From the NCBI GenBank assembly GCA_003255065.1, contig QAOA01008374.1, positions 610,945 to 674,944 on the forward strand: a DNA stretch of 64,000 nt. The letters run 5' to 3'. Shown here in pieces: positions 10,373-23,200 of the stretch. This DNA comes from Cercis canadensis (lineage: Eukaryota; Streptophyta; Magnoliopsida; Fabales; Fabaceae). The notes under the pieces were generated by a model, which was not told where the DNA came from, searched no databases, and saw only the letters and a program-made list of their open reading frames with translations. The position numbers and the translations under genes were made by a program. Within the stretch, counting starts at the first letter, position 1; each line of letters opens with the position of its first letter.

Positions 10373-12356
10373 TGTAAAATTGTAAATTTATAATTAGAAA
10401 AATTAATGGAGTCGCCACCAATCAATTTAAAGCATGATTGGATGCCTATAAAACAAGTTTGGTTTACGTTATCAAAGTTTGGGTAAGAGAGTTGGTTACG
10501 TATAGGGAAGGTGTTAGCATCCTACGATGCCCGTTCTAACGAACAGTTACCAATTTAATTTTATGTCATCTAAAAATTTGTTGAATGAAATTGGTCATTA
10601 AAATAGATTAATGTGTTATTTAAGCCTTGCCAGTACCTCTGGCATAACCTAGAAAGATGTCTCAAGACTATTTGATAGAGATAGTGATTGTCATTACAAT
10701 CCTCTCCTAATTTATTCTGTCATAGGCAATGTTTTAACATTTTGATAACTGAAATGATAACTGCGAAATGTGCGAAAATGCAATTTATTGTGCTTTTTAA
10801 AAGAAACGAGTTCGAGATTCATGGTAAAAGATTTTTATCATAGATCTATCTTTAAGTTCACTAGTACATTTAGAAAGACTAAAGTGACACTCTTCACCTC
10901 CGAAATGTCAAAGTATCGCCATTATCATGACCAAATTTAATTATTCGCTCGTCGGTAATTTTATCCCAGCATAAGTTAAACAATGATAAAATGTAATGAG
11001 ATGAATTATAATATAGCAAACAAATGTTAGAAAAAAATTAATTAAAAAGATAAAAACGATATTGAGACTTTTATTGGCCACATCAGTACCTCTGGCATAA
11101 CCAAAAAATTTATCTCTCACCTCAGGAACATTAAAAAACAATTGTCAACACAATTATTCATTAACTTAATCCGTCGTCGGATTTTGATTTTATTTACAAA
11201 ACAAAGTTAATATTTTAACAAAATAAATGAAATAACAATAAAGTAACAAATTAGTGGGCTAAGCAGTATACTAATAATAACTAAAAAAAAAAAGATTTAT
11301 TCAAATTACTAAAGTCCAAACTCATCAATAACAAGTAAAGTATTAATAAACTATGGAGAAAATTAAGCATATCAACCTATTTTATGGGCCCGGTCCAATA
11401 ATGATAAAGGGATAAAAAAAAACAAAAATAAAAATAATTAATAGAAAGTAAGAAAAAGACATGGCCACTGACACCATAAGTGAAAACAAATAAAAAAGTA
11501 AAAACAAAAAGGAAAAAGGATATTAATGCATTGAAAAGTCAAATATGCAAATAGGAAAGGGAAAAAGAAAGAAACAAGAACAGAGGAGGGGAGCAGAGAA
11601 CGGGGAGCAGCGATGGAAGAGAAACAAGAGGCAGAGGGTGGAGAAAATATAGAAATCTCATGGACTCAGCTCTATTTCTCAACTATCAGTGACAAAGGTA
11701 AAAAATTTCACTCTCTATTTCTTTAAATTTCTTTATACCTCTCTCTCAAAAAAATGCTTCTCTTTCTAAAAGTTTCTCACACTAAAAAGTCTCTCTCTAA
11801 AGGGAAGAAGATGGGTATTGGATTAATTTGATTATGCAAAGGGAAATTGGTTCTCTCCTTTTGTGTCTCTTATCCCTCTATTTTCTTTATATATATATAT
11901 ATAGGATGGATACTCTTGGTTTAGTGCAAAGAAACAGAAAATTTGGCATAAAAAATGAAATAGTGTTGATACCTGAACTGATGAAATTGGTTCCCCCTCC
12001 TCTGGTCCATCTCTGTCTTCGACCTCCTTTTCGTTCATTGCCTACCTCTATTTATAGCTGATGAATTGTGCAAGTTGCACTGATGATTTTTCTATTTCCT
12101 CTTTTCAAGCTGCAAGAGGCATGGTAGGAGGAGTGGTCGGAATGATGAACAGCAGCCGGGTTGCTGCCTTGAGTGTGACCTCACAAAGCATTCATTTCTT
12201 CTTTTTTATTTATTTATTATTGTTCTTTTAATAATAATAATAATTTTTGTTGTATTTTTTTTATTCTTTAAGTTATTATTATTGTAAGTATTTCAAACAC
12301 TTTATTTTTTGTATTTGTTCTTTATAAGTTGATTAGGACAAAATTGGGTATCAACA
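10373..12356. mobile_element. LTR-like insertion (probable solo LTR) inside the CYP94 pseudogene
   Basis: The block starts TGTAAAATTG and ends GGGTATCAACA, consistent with TG...CA ends. It interrupts CYP94 coding sequence. The first part (GGAGTCGCCACCAATCAATT, then a GGTGTTAGCATCC block) is of a kind that I associate with plant LTR retrotransposon termini. A TATTTATAG box occurs near 12049. No 5-bp target duplication is visible (ATAAG against CTTGA), so rearrangement after insertion is possible. No protease, RT or integrase is present. A motif 'CAGTACCTCTGGCATAACC' recurs at about 10630 and 11085. Confidence 0.5.
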
Positions 12357-12410
12357 CTTGATTTCCAAGACCTCCTTCAACGATTCGCATTTGACAACAT
12401 TTGCAGAATA
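12357..12410 (+). pseudogene. CYP94 segment LDFQDLLQRFAFDNICRI
   Basis: The 18 codons are diagnostic for CYP94 (helix region before the AFGxDP block). The match stops abruptly after ATA at 12410, where a CCGAACC-rich repeat begins. It shows that the 9630-12410 interval once was one P450 gene. The order is the same as in the intact protein, on the same strand. Confidence 0.7.
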
Positions 12411-13520
12411 CATGCAGTTCAACTCGCAAACCCGCCCAAACAAAATCGAACCGGTTCAGTTCGGTTTTAGTTCTTTTATCATGCAAAACCGAACCAAACC
12501 AACCCACACAATGAAGTGCAATTTGGTTTTTGGATCAATCTTCAACCCGCTCGAACCGACCCGCGAACACCCCTAATAATGGCACCAGGAAGATAATTGA
12601 ATTAGAAATTTTAAATAGAATAATTAATTATTATATATGTTTATTGATTTTAGTATTTTGGCATTTGTAAAATTAATTATTTTTAAACACAATACAAAAA
12701 AACTTAATAATTGTAAAAATTAGTTTTTTTTTTTAAAAATACTCAAATTATGATACGTTTTCTTCAAAATTAATTCTTTTAAAACCTAAACCATTCTCTT
12801 AACTTTGTCGTCACTATTCTTTTTTCTTTTTTGGTACTCTTTGGCTACAATTTTAGATTCGAGCAGAGAACTCACAAGCCTTGAAGACGATCTTAATACC
12901 ACTCAACTACAAGTTGTTTGATTTGTTATTGTTCAAATTAGTAATGACACTAATACCATTCGACTATATCTCAAGTTGGAAAAATGGGTCAGGCCCGATG
13001 AAATTGCCCGTTTTAGTTTGCAAAAATGAAGGGTTGGGCTATAGAAATGCTGGCCGTGGCCCAGCCCGAATTGGCCAATAGCCCATTTAGGTTCAAGATT
13101 GGCTCTACCTTTTTTTTTTTTTTAAGGGTAAACCACACCATCAAATCATATTAGTAAGTGTTATTTGGAAGTATGCAATACTATAATTTATTTAATTACT
13201 TACATATCTTTATTTTAAATTTACAATTACATGGATTTTTTTTATATTTTTTATTTATTATTTTATGCATGTTTTATTTTGTTCAATTAGTTTCATTAAC
13301 AAGTCAGCCTAAAATAACTAAAATAACTATAAAAAAAAAAAAAACCTTAAACCTTAAACCTTTTTTAGTTTTTAGCTTAATTACAAATAAAAATAGTTTT
13401 AAAAAATGGGCATTCCCGTTTTGACCTATACCTTGTAGAGGGCCAGCTGGGTTGGCAATATGCTGGCCTAAATCAAAATAGGTCAAAATAGGTAAGACTA
13501 GCCCATTTTCCTAGCTCTAG
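12411..13520. mobile_element. Degenerate hAT-type repeats and a SINE-like patch
   Basis: 12411-12580 is rich in AACCCGCCC and CGAACCGACCCGCG motifs, ending in ACACCCCTAATAAT, as in small hAT elements. About 12840-12925 on the minus strand has tRNA-like boxes (GTTGAGTGGTA, GCTCGAATC). 12970-13520 has ends resembling the hAT elements further right: GGAAAAATGGGTCAGGCCCG at the left, and CTAGCTCTAG at the right, the reverse of CTAGAGCTAG. No target duplications were found. There is no ORF. Confidence 0.4.
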
Positions 13521-14232
13521 TTATGTCACACTAGTTTTAAGTTTTGAGGAATCATATGGTACTATAACTTATATCCACATTTACCTAACCCATGGCCCAA
13601 AGTAAGCAAGACCCACCTTGACTTAACTCGGATTGACTTGATTTGACCAATGAACAGGTTTAGTTGGATTTTGAACTATTGACCCATTTTTTAAAATTTT
13701 GGGCAAGGCCCAGATGGGTCAACCTAGACAGGTCCAATGTGTCAACTTGACTCAAGATGAGGTCTAACCAAAGCTAATCCAATCCAATATGTGCAATTAG
13801 GGCTATCAAAACAAGCTACCCCTGACCTAGCCCGGTTCGAGCTACCCCACATTGGTGGGCTAAGCAGGGCAAGCTTGAATTTTTTTAAGCTGGCTGAAAG
13901 TTGGTCTAGCCGTTACAATTTTTTTAAAAAAAAATGTTANAAAAAAAAAAAAAACTTAAAAAAAAACTTAAAAATGCCTAAATAACATTATGATTTATGA
14001 GTGATAAAATGCATAAAATAGTTACGTAATTTTACATAATATTTTTTTTAATTTCATAAATATAAAATTTAATTCAAATGATTTAAATTTCTTTTCACCA
14101 TTTATTTACTTTTAAATGCATTTTTATTTATAAAATATTTTTTAAATTGTTGGAGGTTATATGGAGTTTTATTTTCAATGAATATTTTAAAAATAATTAG
14201 AAAGAAAAAGCATAAAAAGAATTGGACGAAAA
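13521..14232. other. Repeat-derived non-coding DNA with a scaffold N
   Basis: This stretch has more GGCCC/GGGCC-rich hAT-like motifs (13560-13920), a homopolymer-flanked N at 13949 and AT-rich DNA. No gene is supported. Confidence 0.4.
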
Positions 14233-14487
14233 TAATGAACTATGAAAATATGCAGATAACCCTATATCACAAACAACAGCCCAAAATTGGATGGAAATAG
14301 TATGTTTGTGACAAGTGATTCACTTAATTCTTTTTTACACTAATTAAACAAAATTAATGAATAATTAGAGAAAAAATACATGTGAGATAAGCACATGATG
14401 AATCATATGTCACACACAGTATTTTCGTCCAATTTTGGACCGAAGTCTAGGATAATGAGATTTTATGTACATTTTCATAGTTCATGG
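14233..14487. mobile_element. MITE of about 255 bp
   Basis: Inverted arms begin ATGAACTATGAAAAT at about 14234 and end with ATTTTCATAGTTCAT near 14486. They share CCAAAATTGG and GTGACAAGTGATTCA-like blocks. It lies a few hundred bases before the leader of the At3g05675-like gene, so it may sit in that promoter. There is no ORF. Confidence 0.6.
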
Positions 14488-14649
14488 AGTGGAGAATATC
14501 TAGACGTTTTGAAATTTTTTAGGTAAATCATATATTAGATAAAATTTAAGGGGATAAATTGATTTTTTTCCAAAAATTTATTCTGGCCATTGGACCAGAC
14601 CCGCAGCCTAACCGTAACTATGTGTGAATTAAAGTTAAACGGGCCCGGT

Positions 14650-15754
14650 CCGGCATTTTGACAGAGGAAGAGAGAAAGAGACCGCATCTCTCTCCTCTTT
14701 CTCTCGGCACCACAAGAACCACCGCTGCCACGGAAGACAGCTACATCCAACGTCAATTTCTGCAATACCCACCTCCGGAATTGGTGTGTTTTCCTTTTCT
14801 CAAACTACAATCAGCACTTATTAAGAGGTATGAATTGCTAAGCCCATTCAATATTTAGATTTGTTGCTGATAGTTTAATAGATTCATAGGGCAGAAAAAT
14901 GATGTATTTCACTTTCACCTTTGAAGCTGAAACTAGTGCTGAAATCTGGTTAGAAACTGATTCTTTGATGGTTGAATACTAGCTTTTGACTATGCATGTA
15001 ACTCTGTCTACTTGGGAAATAATTTTATGAACCCACGTTGGTTTCCTTAACTGGTTTGCAGCATCTCTTTGCTCTTTTATTTATTTGTTTATTTAATTTT
15101 TATTCTTAGTGTGCAATTGGGTGAATCTTAGCTTTTGTGGCTTTGGTCTTGGGGTCTTTAATCGGTGGTTGTTTTGAATTGAATAATGTTGTGAATTTGG
15201 TGAATTAGTGAGACCAAGTAATTAAGGAAAATGGGTATTTATTACTAAAGTTAAGTGTTGCTGTCTATGGAAAATTTCTGTCCTTTTCGCTGATTTCTAT
15301 TGATTTTGAAGCATGATTCTGTTTGAGGCAGTGGCCATAGTGAACTTCCATACCTCATTATTAAAAGTTTGAAATGCAACTTTTTTTTTGTTTTTGGTTT
15401 CAAGTAAGAAAAAGGGGATTATTTGTGAATATGATTGTACTCTTATTTGGTGAGTAGGAAAATTCAGATCCTCCTCACTATCTCAAGAGCTCAGTGTTCC
15501 TACACATCCTCCTCTTATATCATTAAATAAGACCTCATTTTTCGAAAGTCGGCTCTTTGGTTGAGATTGTAAGTACATGCATCTGAGGTGTTGCCTTTTA
15601 AGGATGTTTTATCTCCAGTGAACTTCATTTAAGTATATTGCCTGCATTCTTGGGTTGAGCTTGCTCTTCGCTGTAAACTTGAAGGTTAGTTTTTGGACGG
15701 AAGGTAGGTATACAAACAAATTTATATGCAGTATTAAAACTGGGTTGAACAGCT
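14650..15754 (+). promoter_or_regulatory. 5' leader exons and introns of the At3g05675-like gene
   Basis: A purine/pyrimidine-rich leader ends at about 14783 before GTGTGT. A second exon-like block, about 15459-15568, lies between TAG and GTAAGT, and a third begins after TATGCAG at 15731. The second block contains codons reading NSDPPHYLKSS. This recalls the first residues of full-length homologues, but an in-frame stop follows, so it is treated as leader. The BTB-coding part expected here in homologues is not found. Confidence 0.45.
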
Positions 15755-16618
15755 ATGTCAATATTAGCCAGGATCAAAGATGTAAGCCCCACAAAAGATA
15801 TATTTGTTTCAGCTGTTCGCTTTGCCGCTTCCCTTGAAGGACCATGTCCCATGTTTGGAGATGAGCTTCGAACTTCTGCTCAAGAGCAAGTTCAGTTCAT
15901 GTTAGATGAAGGTGAAGATGTTGCAATGATTATGGCTGATGATGAGGTGAAATCAATGGTAAGAATGGGAGTTTCCAATATCTTCTGTTCTTTCAAAATG
16001 GACTTGTCTTCCTTGCTCTCAGACCCTCTTGAATCTGAGACTGCGGGTAATAGGATATTGCAGAGAGTATCTGATCTTGAATGGATGTGCAACGTGCTCC
16101 CAAAGATGGATTTGATGAAGAATTTTGTTTCTAACTGGGCTACTATCTCTAGTAAAATTTTGGGGGTTATGGAAGACAAGAAGCTTGATCATGTCATGTG
16201 GGACTTGAAAGTAAAACTGATAGAAATAACTGGGAAAGTTTTGGAAGCAGTTGGTTATGGTAGTGTGATTCTTCCAGCTCCATACCGGGTTCAATTGCTA
16301 AAGACTTGGCTTCCCTATGTTAGAAAGATGAAGCCCTTACTCGATTCGAAGGCCATCGAGGAGATGGGTTTTCCTTACAAGATGGATGAAGACTTGTGCC
16401 AGTGCATCGAGGGCGCTATTGTCTCCTTGGTATTGACATTGCCATCAAATGATCAAGCAGACATTTTAGCAGATTGGATCAAAAGTGACAAGGTTCAGTA
16501 TCCTGACTTGACCGAGGCCTTTGAGGTCTGGTGTTATAGAACCAAGTCTGCAAAGAGGAGACTAATGGAAGGTTTGGAGTCTTTGGAAGACAGTAGGAAT
16601 GCTACTATCAGCATGTGA
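15755..16618 (+). CDS. At3g05675-like protein lacking its BTB/POZ domain
   Basis: A 287-aa ORF, MSILARIKDVSPTKDIFVSA onward, matches the conserved C-terminal two-thirds of plant BTB/POZ proteins of the At3g05675 group. Blocks include GDELRTSAQEQVQFML, SDLEWMCNVLPKMDLMK, VKLIEITGKVLEAVGYGSVI, MKPLLDSKA, LVLTLPSNDQADILADWIK and EAFEVWCYRTKSAKRRLMEG. The family is thought to act as CUL3 substrate adaptors. Full members have about 440 residues, with BTB first. Here the ATG has a TGA three codons upstream, and no BTB exon is seen in the 1.1 kb before it. The gene is therefore truncated, or makes a BTB-less protein that could not bind CUL3 in the usual way. The frame is otherwise clean. The 3' UTR runs to about 16720. 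Confidence 0.8.
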   Translation: MSILARIKDVSPTKDIFVSAVRFAASLEGPCPMFGDELRTSAQEQVQFMLDEGEDVAMIMADDEVKSMVRMGVSNIFCSFKMDLSSLLSDPLESETAGNRILQRVSDLEWMCNVLPKMDLMKNFVSNWATISSKILGVMEDKKLDHVMWDLKVKLIEITGKVLEAVGYGSVILPAPYRVQLLKTWLPYVRKMKPLLDSKAIEEMGFPYKMDEDLCQCIEGAIVSLVLTLPSNDQADILADWIKSDKVQYPDLTEAFEVWCYRTKSAKRRLMEGLESLEDSRNATISM

Positions 16619-17266
16619 GTTTGGCTCAAAAATCCAAACTTTGTTCATTTTCTTTTGGTTAAATTTTGCTATTGACTCTGTAAGATAAAGGTTATGATTT
16701 TATGGCATTCTTGTAATTAATGGAAACTTCGCTTCTTCTGCCTTCCTCAAATCTTTTCGTCTTTTCATCGAATGTCGTGCAACTAGGTTTTATTATCACA
16801 TAACCTCCATACTTGGTGATATATAAATTTAGAGCTTTGCGGAATCCATCTTCTGTGGCAAATTTCAATCCCATAGCAGCAGTCATGCTGTATAACTTCA
16901 CAAGCTACAATACATGACCATAAAATCATAAGCTGCAATGCAATTTGGAGTATATGCCTACACAAAGCAGTTATATATGGTGTTGCAATTCCATAAAAAT
17001 ACAGAGAAAAGAACTATATAATTCAATGCTGTTTAACAAAGTTTGTGAATGTATCCTTTCTTTTTCATTAAAAAGCATAATTTCATTTAAATGAGAAGAA
17101 CCAAGGGCTTTGCCAACTTTATTGCAACTAATTGATCATCATGCCACTCAGGAGAATAATTACACTCGATAAAGGACCATAACAGTTTCATCCAATGTCA
17201 TGATATAACATATATATAAACCCCCAGTTTCTTCCACACTTTGAGCATCTTCTTGAAGCAGTAGTT
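16619..17266. other. Intergenic and 3' UTR sequence
   Basis: This stretch holds the 3' end of the At3g05675-like gene and, from the other side, the 3' UTR of the dehydrogenase. The two genes converge here. A minus-strand frame at 16692-16901 is open but resembles no family that I know. Confidence 0.5.
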
Positions 17267-20200
17267 TTATTTGTCAAGAGGATCCTCCCTTCCAGAGTAA
17301 TAATGACGAAAAGCACATGAAAAGTCTTTAGCTTCATAATCACCTCTACATAGTTCTGTATATCTGCACAACATATAGTTCATCAGTAAAAATGATCTAA
17401 CATTTGATAGCAATTTCAAGACCAGTAAACTCACTACTTGTCTCTTATTAAAATTTACAATTTTAAGATAGAATTTGCCAATGCCCAACAAGATCTCTCT
17501 TCCCATGATTCTTGTAAGGAGTTTAATGCTATAAATACGATTCTTATAGGAAACTGAAGTGGCCTTTCAGTGTTGCTTGATCCATTGCCAAAAGAGTGCT
17601 TTGGCCAAATCCAAGTTGCCAACCTTCTTGACTACATAAAAATAAAGGAAAGTATGCTTTGAGCCCTCTAGTATTATTATTATTTTTGGTTACAAGGGAG
17701 CGCAACTTGTAGGGGAAAGGAGAGGGGAGTATATGGCGGAAATAGAACCCTTGACATCAACTCTCTGGTTCCTATGACCAAAGGAGATGCCACTAGACCC
17801 ACATGCCATTGGCAGCCCTCTCTTTTATTATGCGTTCTAAAGGTTCTCCCCTATATTTTATTTTCGGAGTTTTAACACTAATAGTATGCTTGATAAGAGT
17901 GGACGGGACAAAGTGAAAATCGATACTATGTCTAGTCATAATGTATACTTTGACACACTGCCAATTTTCATTCCTTCCACCTCCATTCATTGTATGTTTT
18001 CTCCTTCCAAGCAAACTCTTACGAAACCTAGTGGTATTTGAAATTAGGTGAAACTAACATTTTGTAGAAATAAGGGTGCCCTCATATGACACAAAGTGTT
18101 TTATGAAAGAACATTCCATTATGCATTCTATATACCTTCTCTATAATATTTGCACTTGGATTGGGATAATGATTAAGTTTATATCCACAGCGTTCTTGCT
18201 TCTTATGCTTCATCAGCCTTCACCAACACATTACTATTACAACGTTTTTCAGCATTAAGATCTGAAAGTGCAATAAACTTTACAATGTACTAATAATAAG
18301 AGACTTTATTTGAAACAACTAGGATCATGCAAGAAGACTTACATTTCTTGTGCCTGAGATGTCAGTGGGTATTTACAGCCAACCTCTTTGGCTGATTCTG
18401 CTGCAAGGTTCAAATCCTTAACCTGTATCGCACAAATACAATAATTTTGGGGTTATGTTCAATAACTTCCATATCAATTTAGAGCAAATAAATCAGACAA
18501 CACTTGTCTGTCAATTTTTAAGGTAACTGAAAGGAAACATCCAATAGACTTCATGACAATGTAGAGACAGTTACAGACTTAATGCACAATTTGGAGATAG
18601 TATGAAACAATATATCAATGAATGCAACTCTTGGTTAAAGCATAACAAGATTGAATCTATTTTAAATAGCAAGTGACACACCAGTTACAAGAGCATTAAC
18701 TTCAGCGAACATGTATTAATATAGGTAAGGTATAAATCTAACAAGATGTGCCACAATAAGTATGCCAACCCATATTAGAATCATGTTTTGGGAGATGTAG
18801 CAAATTGGTACATGTAAATTCAAAAGGAAAACTAAGGTGTCTATTTCAATTCTTATTTGATCACTATGTGCTCATCCTATTAAGGAAATAATATATGATA
18901 TATCAGTTCTTTCAATTTTCTCACCATATGCTATCTATAGGCATTTAAAAAGTTAATAATCTTTTATTTTAGGATTAAAAACTTGGAAATTTGTTTGTGA
19001 GACAATTAGCTTATGCTGGTGTATTTGTCAAAGAGAGGATCACAGTCTATAAACTTCAAAAAGAACATGTAAAGAATGACCAACAGACCCAAAGTCTTCA
19101 ACTTAGCTAAAAGGAAGGCAGAAGTAAATTTCTGCAAAATTCTTAGGAAAACATATTTTCCTTAGAAACCATTTCTATTGAAACAAACGGAGCCTAAAGA
19201 AAACTGTAGTTATAAATTGACCTAAATTTGGCATAGTTGCACCTCACTGTAATGATCCTTCTTACTTTTGGTTTCCAACTTGTCATGGGCCTAACAAATG
19301 ACATCCCCTCTTCCAAATGGTACAGTCACACAAATCAATGACACGACTAAATTTTGCATGAGAAATGAGAAAATAACAATACCTTTAGAAAGGGAGCTCA
19401 ATTACTTACCATAAGCTTGGATGCAAACCCACCACAATAATCCCTTGAAGAGGGAACCCCTTCCATCACACCAGGAACTGGGTTGTAAGTATCACTGTAA
19501 TCAATGAAATTACAACATAATTATTTGATTATCTAAAGACCAAATGTTTAGCAACTTATGTATAGCTCTTAATTTCAATATTATGCATTGTAGCAAAGCT
19601 GTACATGTAATATTTCTGTATGTTAGTTTGAAAATGTTGCCAACTGAGGAAAGCTATTCATGTCATCAAGAGAGGAACAGTTGTAAAAACAAACAAAAAC
19701 AAGAAAAGGGTGTCAAGAATACTACAAGACAAATGGGCAAAGTACAGTAGGTTTTCAAGGGAAAAATCAAAAGTTCAAATATTCTTAGAATGTCACTAGC
19801 AAAGGGAGGTGAGAAGAAGGGACTTCCAACATTATTGTATTTGAAACTTCATGGTACTTTCTACTGCATTTGGGGAAACTATTCTCTTAGTCTATTTTCA
19901 TTTACAGCGATGATATTAATGCTAAGGCTTCTAAGTACCTCTTCCACAACACGTATAGTCATTGTCATAGATTCAGGCAAATACACTATGGTCAAACCCA
20001 AGGGTTTGGCCTACTAGTAAGGATGCAATAGGTTCATCCAAGCTAGTTAAGGTTCAAATCTTGGGCCAGCACCTAGGGAAATTTTTCCCCTGAATGCACC
20101 CAGCAAATGTGGGGGTATGCCATTAAGATCACCCGGGGAGGGACTTAGTCTTGGTGCGCAAAAGCTGACCCAAGGATACCCTTACTGTTTAAAAAAAAAA

Positions 20201-23200
20201 AAAAAAAAAAAAACTATGGTCGTACAACAAGTTGTTAAGTCATTTAGAGCTGATAGAGAAAAGTATTGGTTACCTACTCCAACAGCGACCACTGGAGCAG
20301 TTCAATATTTTTGTCAAGGTGCTGGCAGCAACTCCTAGAGATTGACCCAAAGCTAGGGCTTCAGATACACCCAGCATGCTCACAGCCATAGCCAGATTAT
20401 TGCAGACCTTTGCTGCCTAGTAACAAAGCCAAGAAAAGACTATTAAATAACTTCTGTTAATGTACTGAAAGGATAGCACCTACAGGTTCTTTTAGTCCAC
20501 ATAAACTAGTTACTGAAGGCAGAAGGCTACAAAGAAGCTTAAATTTCACTGAGACCCAGTATATACCATCTTGGAACAATTTAGTTCAAGAGCCAAGATC
20601 AATATGTAAAATAATTAATTAAAAATATTGCTGTTGTCGTAATCATTCACTGACCAAAAAAGCAGTTTTTCATTGATAAATATATTGACAAATAAACTGA
20701 AAAGAAATTCCAATTGTTGCTTGACGATGATCATACTGTGGAACTGACCATGGTTCCCCATATGTTAAAGTGAAAAATAATGATCTCTATATATATGTGT
20801 GTGTACGTATGTATTTTGACCACTACATCATCCAAAAGAGAACTTTTCAAATAATATAACTGTCAAGTTACAAAGTTCAATTATATTTTAACAATATAAT
20901 GAGAAAACTGAAAAGAAAATCATCTAATACAATAATATATAGATTTATTGATCTGAAAAAATGTTGACATTTTCTCTTACCCTTGAATTAAATTTTTGAA
21001 AGCTTATAGCAAGTTTTATTCTTTTTGTATTGGACATATGCAAGTGTAAAACAAGGACAGCTGGAGCTTCCATGGAATGAGACACTCCCTGTCTTAAAAG
21101 AAACGGAGAATCAGATTTTTGCAACTACATCAAACAGACCTGACTAGGGCAAAACCAAACAAGAAAAGTCCGTGATGTAGCAGATAAGCAGGAAAGAAAT
21201 ACCAGATATATATATATATATGGGGGATTCTACCATACCAGGGAGGTATGTGATACTTCCTTGATGTGGCAACATGGCAACCATTGATGTGGAAGCATTT
21301 AATCTTAGTTGTTTATTTTCAACGGTCAAGATTAATTGCTTTTTACATCAACAGTTCTCATACTGCCACGTCAAGAAGGTATCACATACCTCCCTGGTAT
21401 GTGAGAAACCTTCTATATATATATATATATATATATATTTCTTTTTTTCAGGGAAAGGGAGGAGCAGTATTTGGCCCTTCTTAATCCCTCCGTGGCCTTG
21501 CCCAACCCACCCAACCCCCCCCCACACACAACCCAATTTGCCCAGAACAGATAGCACAATGAGATACAATAGCCTATCCCAGGAATTTCTATACAATGGT
21601 GTTAAATGAATCTTAATCTTCACAAACAAATGCAATAAACAAAATGATCAGTTTTTCTACATGGAACTTTGGAGCTTATTAGTAAAAACTTCATCTGTGA
21701 ATTTGGACATAATAGAATACATCTTCTGTTCTGTACATCTGTCAAGTAGAAGTCTTTCTCACATAAATGTCCTTAAGACTTTCCTATTGCTATACAAGTA
21801 TACATGATCTACTTTAGCTATGTAGTGTGCAGCATGAACATGTGTACAATTAATTACCACTATCTTGTGCTTTCGTTTAAAACAGTATTATTTTAAGCTT
21901 CACTTCTTGAAAGACAAATATTTGGTCTATGCAACAACCATACCTACAATGTAATGACCTTTCACTCAAAACTGTAAGCTCCACCTTTTCAGACTGATAC
22001 TTTCTTATTTTAATATGTTAATGTCTTGTTGTGTGTAATGATAGCTGCATGAATTATTTTTAAACCAACCTTTTCTTTTGGAATAAATAACCAATGCATT
22101 TTCACCACAAGCTTAAGCATATCAAAGATTAATATATGACCAGCATTCAGGTATTTTTTAAGTTTAAAGTTGTGGATTTAAGAATGTAACTTACAGAACC
22201 ACTTCCTGCTCTGCCACAATATATTGCACTTTTACCCATTGAAAGGAATAAGGTTTTTGCAGATAGAAATGCTTCCTCAGAGCCACCAACCTGCAGAAAT
22301 TGTGTTTCTTGTTCATAACTCAAAAGTTTTCCAAAAAGCTACAACTTGGCTGCAATTAATCTATCACTTTTACCCATATTCCCATGCCTCTATGTACATG
22401 TAGCCCATAATATGTATAACATTCATTAATTAGTCGTTCATACTTCTAATGCACAATAAATATAATCATGGAACAATTATCATCAGAATTTCATATTAAA
22501 TTGAGCACAAATATACAAAAATACTGCCCCCAATAAAATTTGGCAAGATAAGGTACTTAAATGATGTTTTTCTTGTTTTTGGGATTCAATGCAGGGTCTT
22601 CCAACCTAACATAATAATTAAATGATAAATGTAATTAATTTGCATCATCAGAATGTTACAATATAATAGTAACGATACCATGAAAGTAAGTGTTCCTGCT
22701 TCTGCAGCAATCACACTTCCAGATACAGGAGCATCCAACTTGACGGGGTTCCCCCAATTACCTATACAAAGTATAATCATTCAGTTTAACATAAAAGATG
22801 TAGACCAATTCAGCACACCAAAAGTTAGAAAGTAATTTATACACACCAGGAGGAGCTTGGGATAATTCCTCCTTTCATCTACAAAGAAAAAAAAAATAGA
22901 AAACAAGATTCACACCATAAAGCAAGCCTACTGATCCATTATCAACTAAGATCTCACTTTCAAATGAATAGATCAGCAAATCTAGTCATACTGTAATGCC
23001 AAGTCTAGTTAAGAGAAATGATCTCAACAACAATCAAAAGTCATTAGCATCTGTAAAGTAGCAGGAATTTTCGATTCATGATCATGTAAGTAGTATGTAC
23101 TTTTCTGCAAGCGTTAACCACAGAAAACAATGACCTACTGACTTGACTAAAATAACAAACGTGATGTCACACAATGACAGAGATTACTACTTATATGCAA

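Noticed and set aside
16692..16965. Two overlapping minus-strand open frames (about 60-70 codons) downstream of the dehydrogenase
   Set aside because: No recognisable motif, no splice-site support, and the stretch lies in the 3' region between two converging genes.
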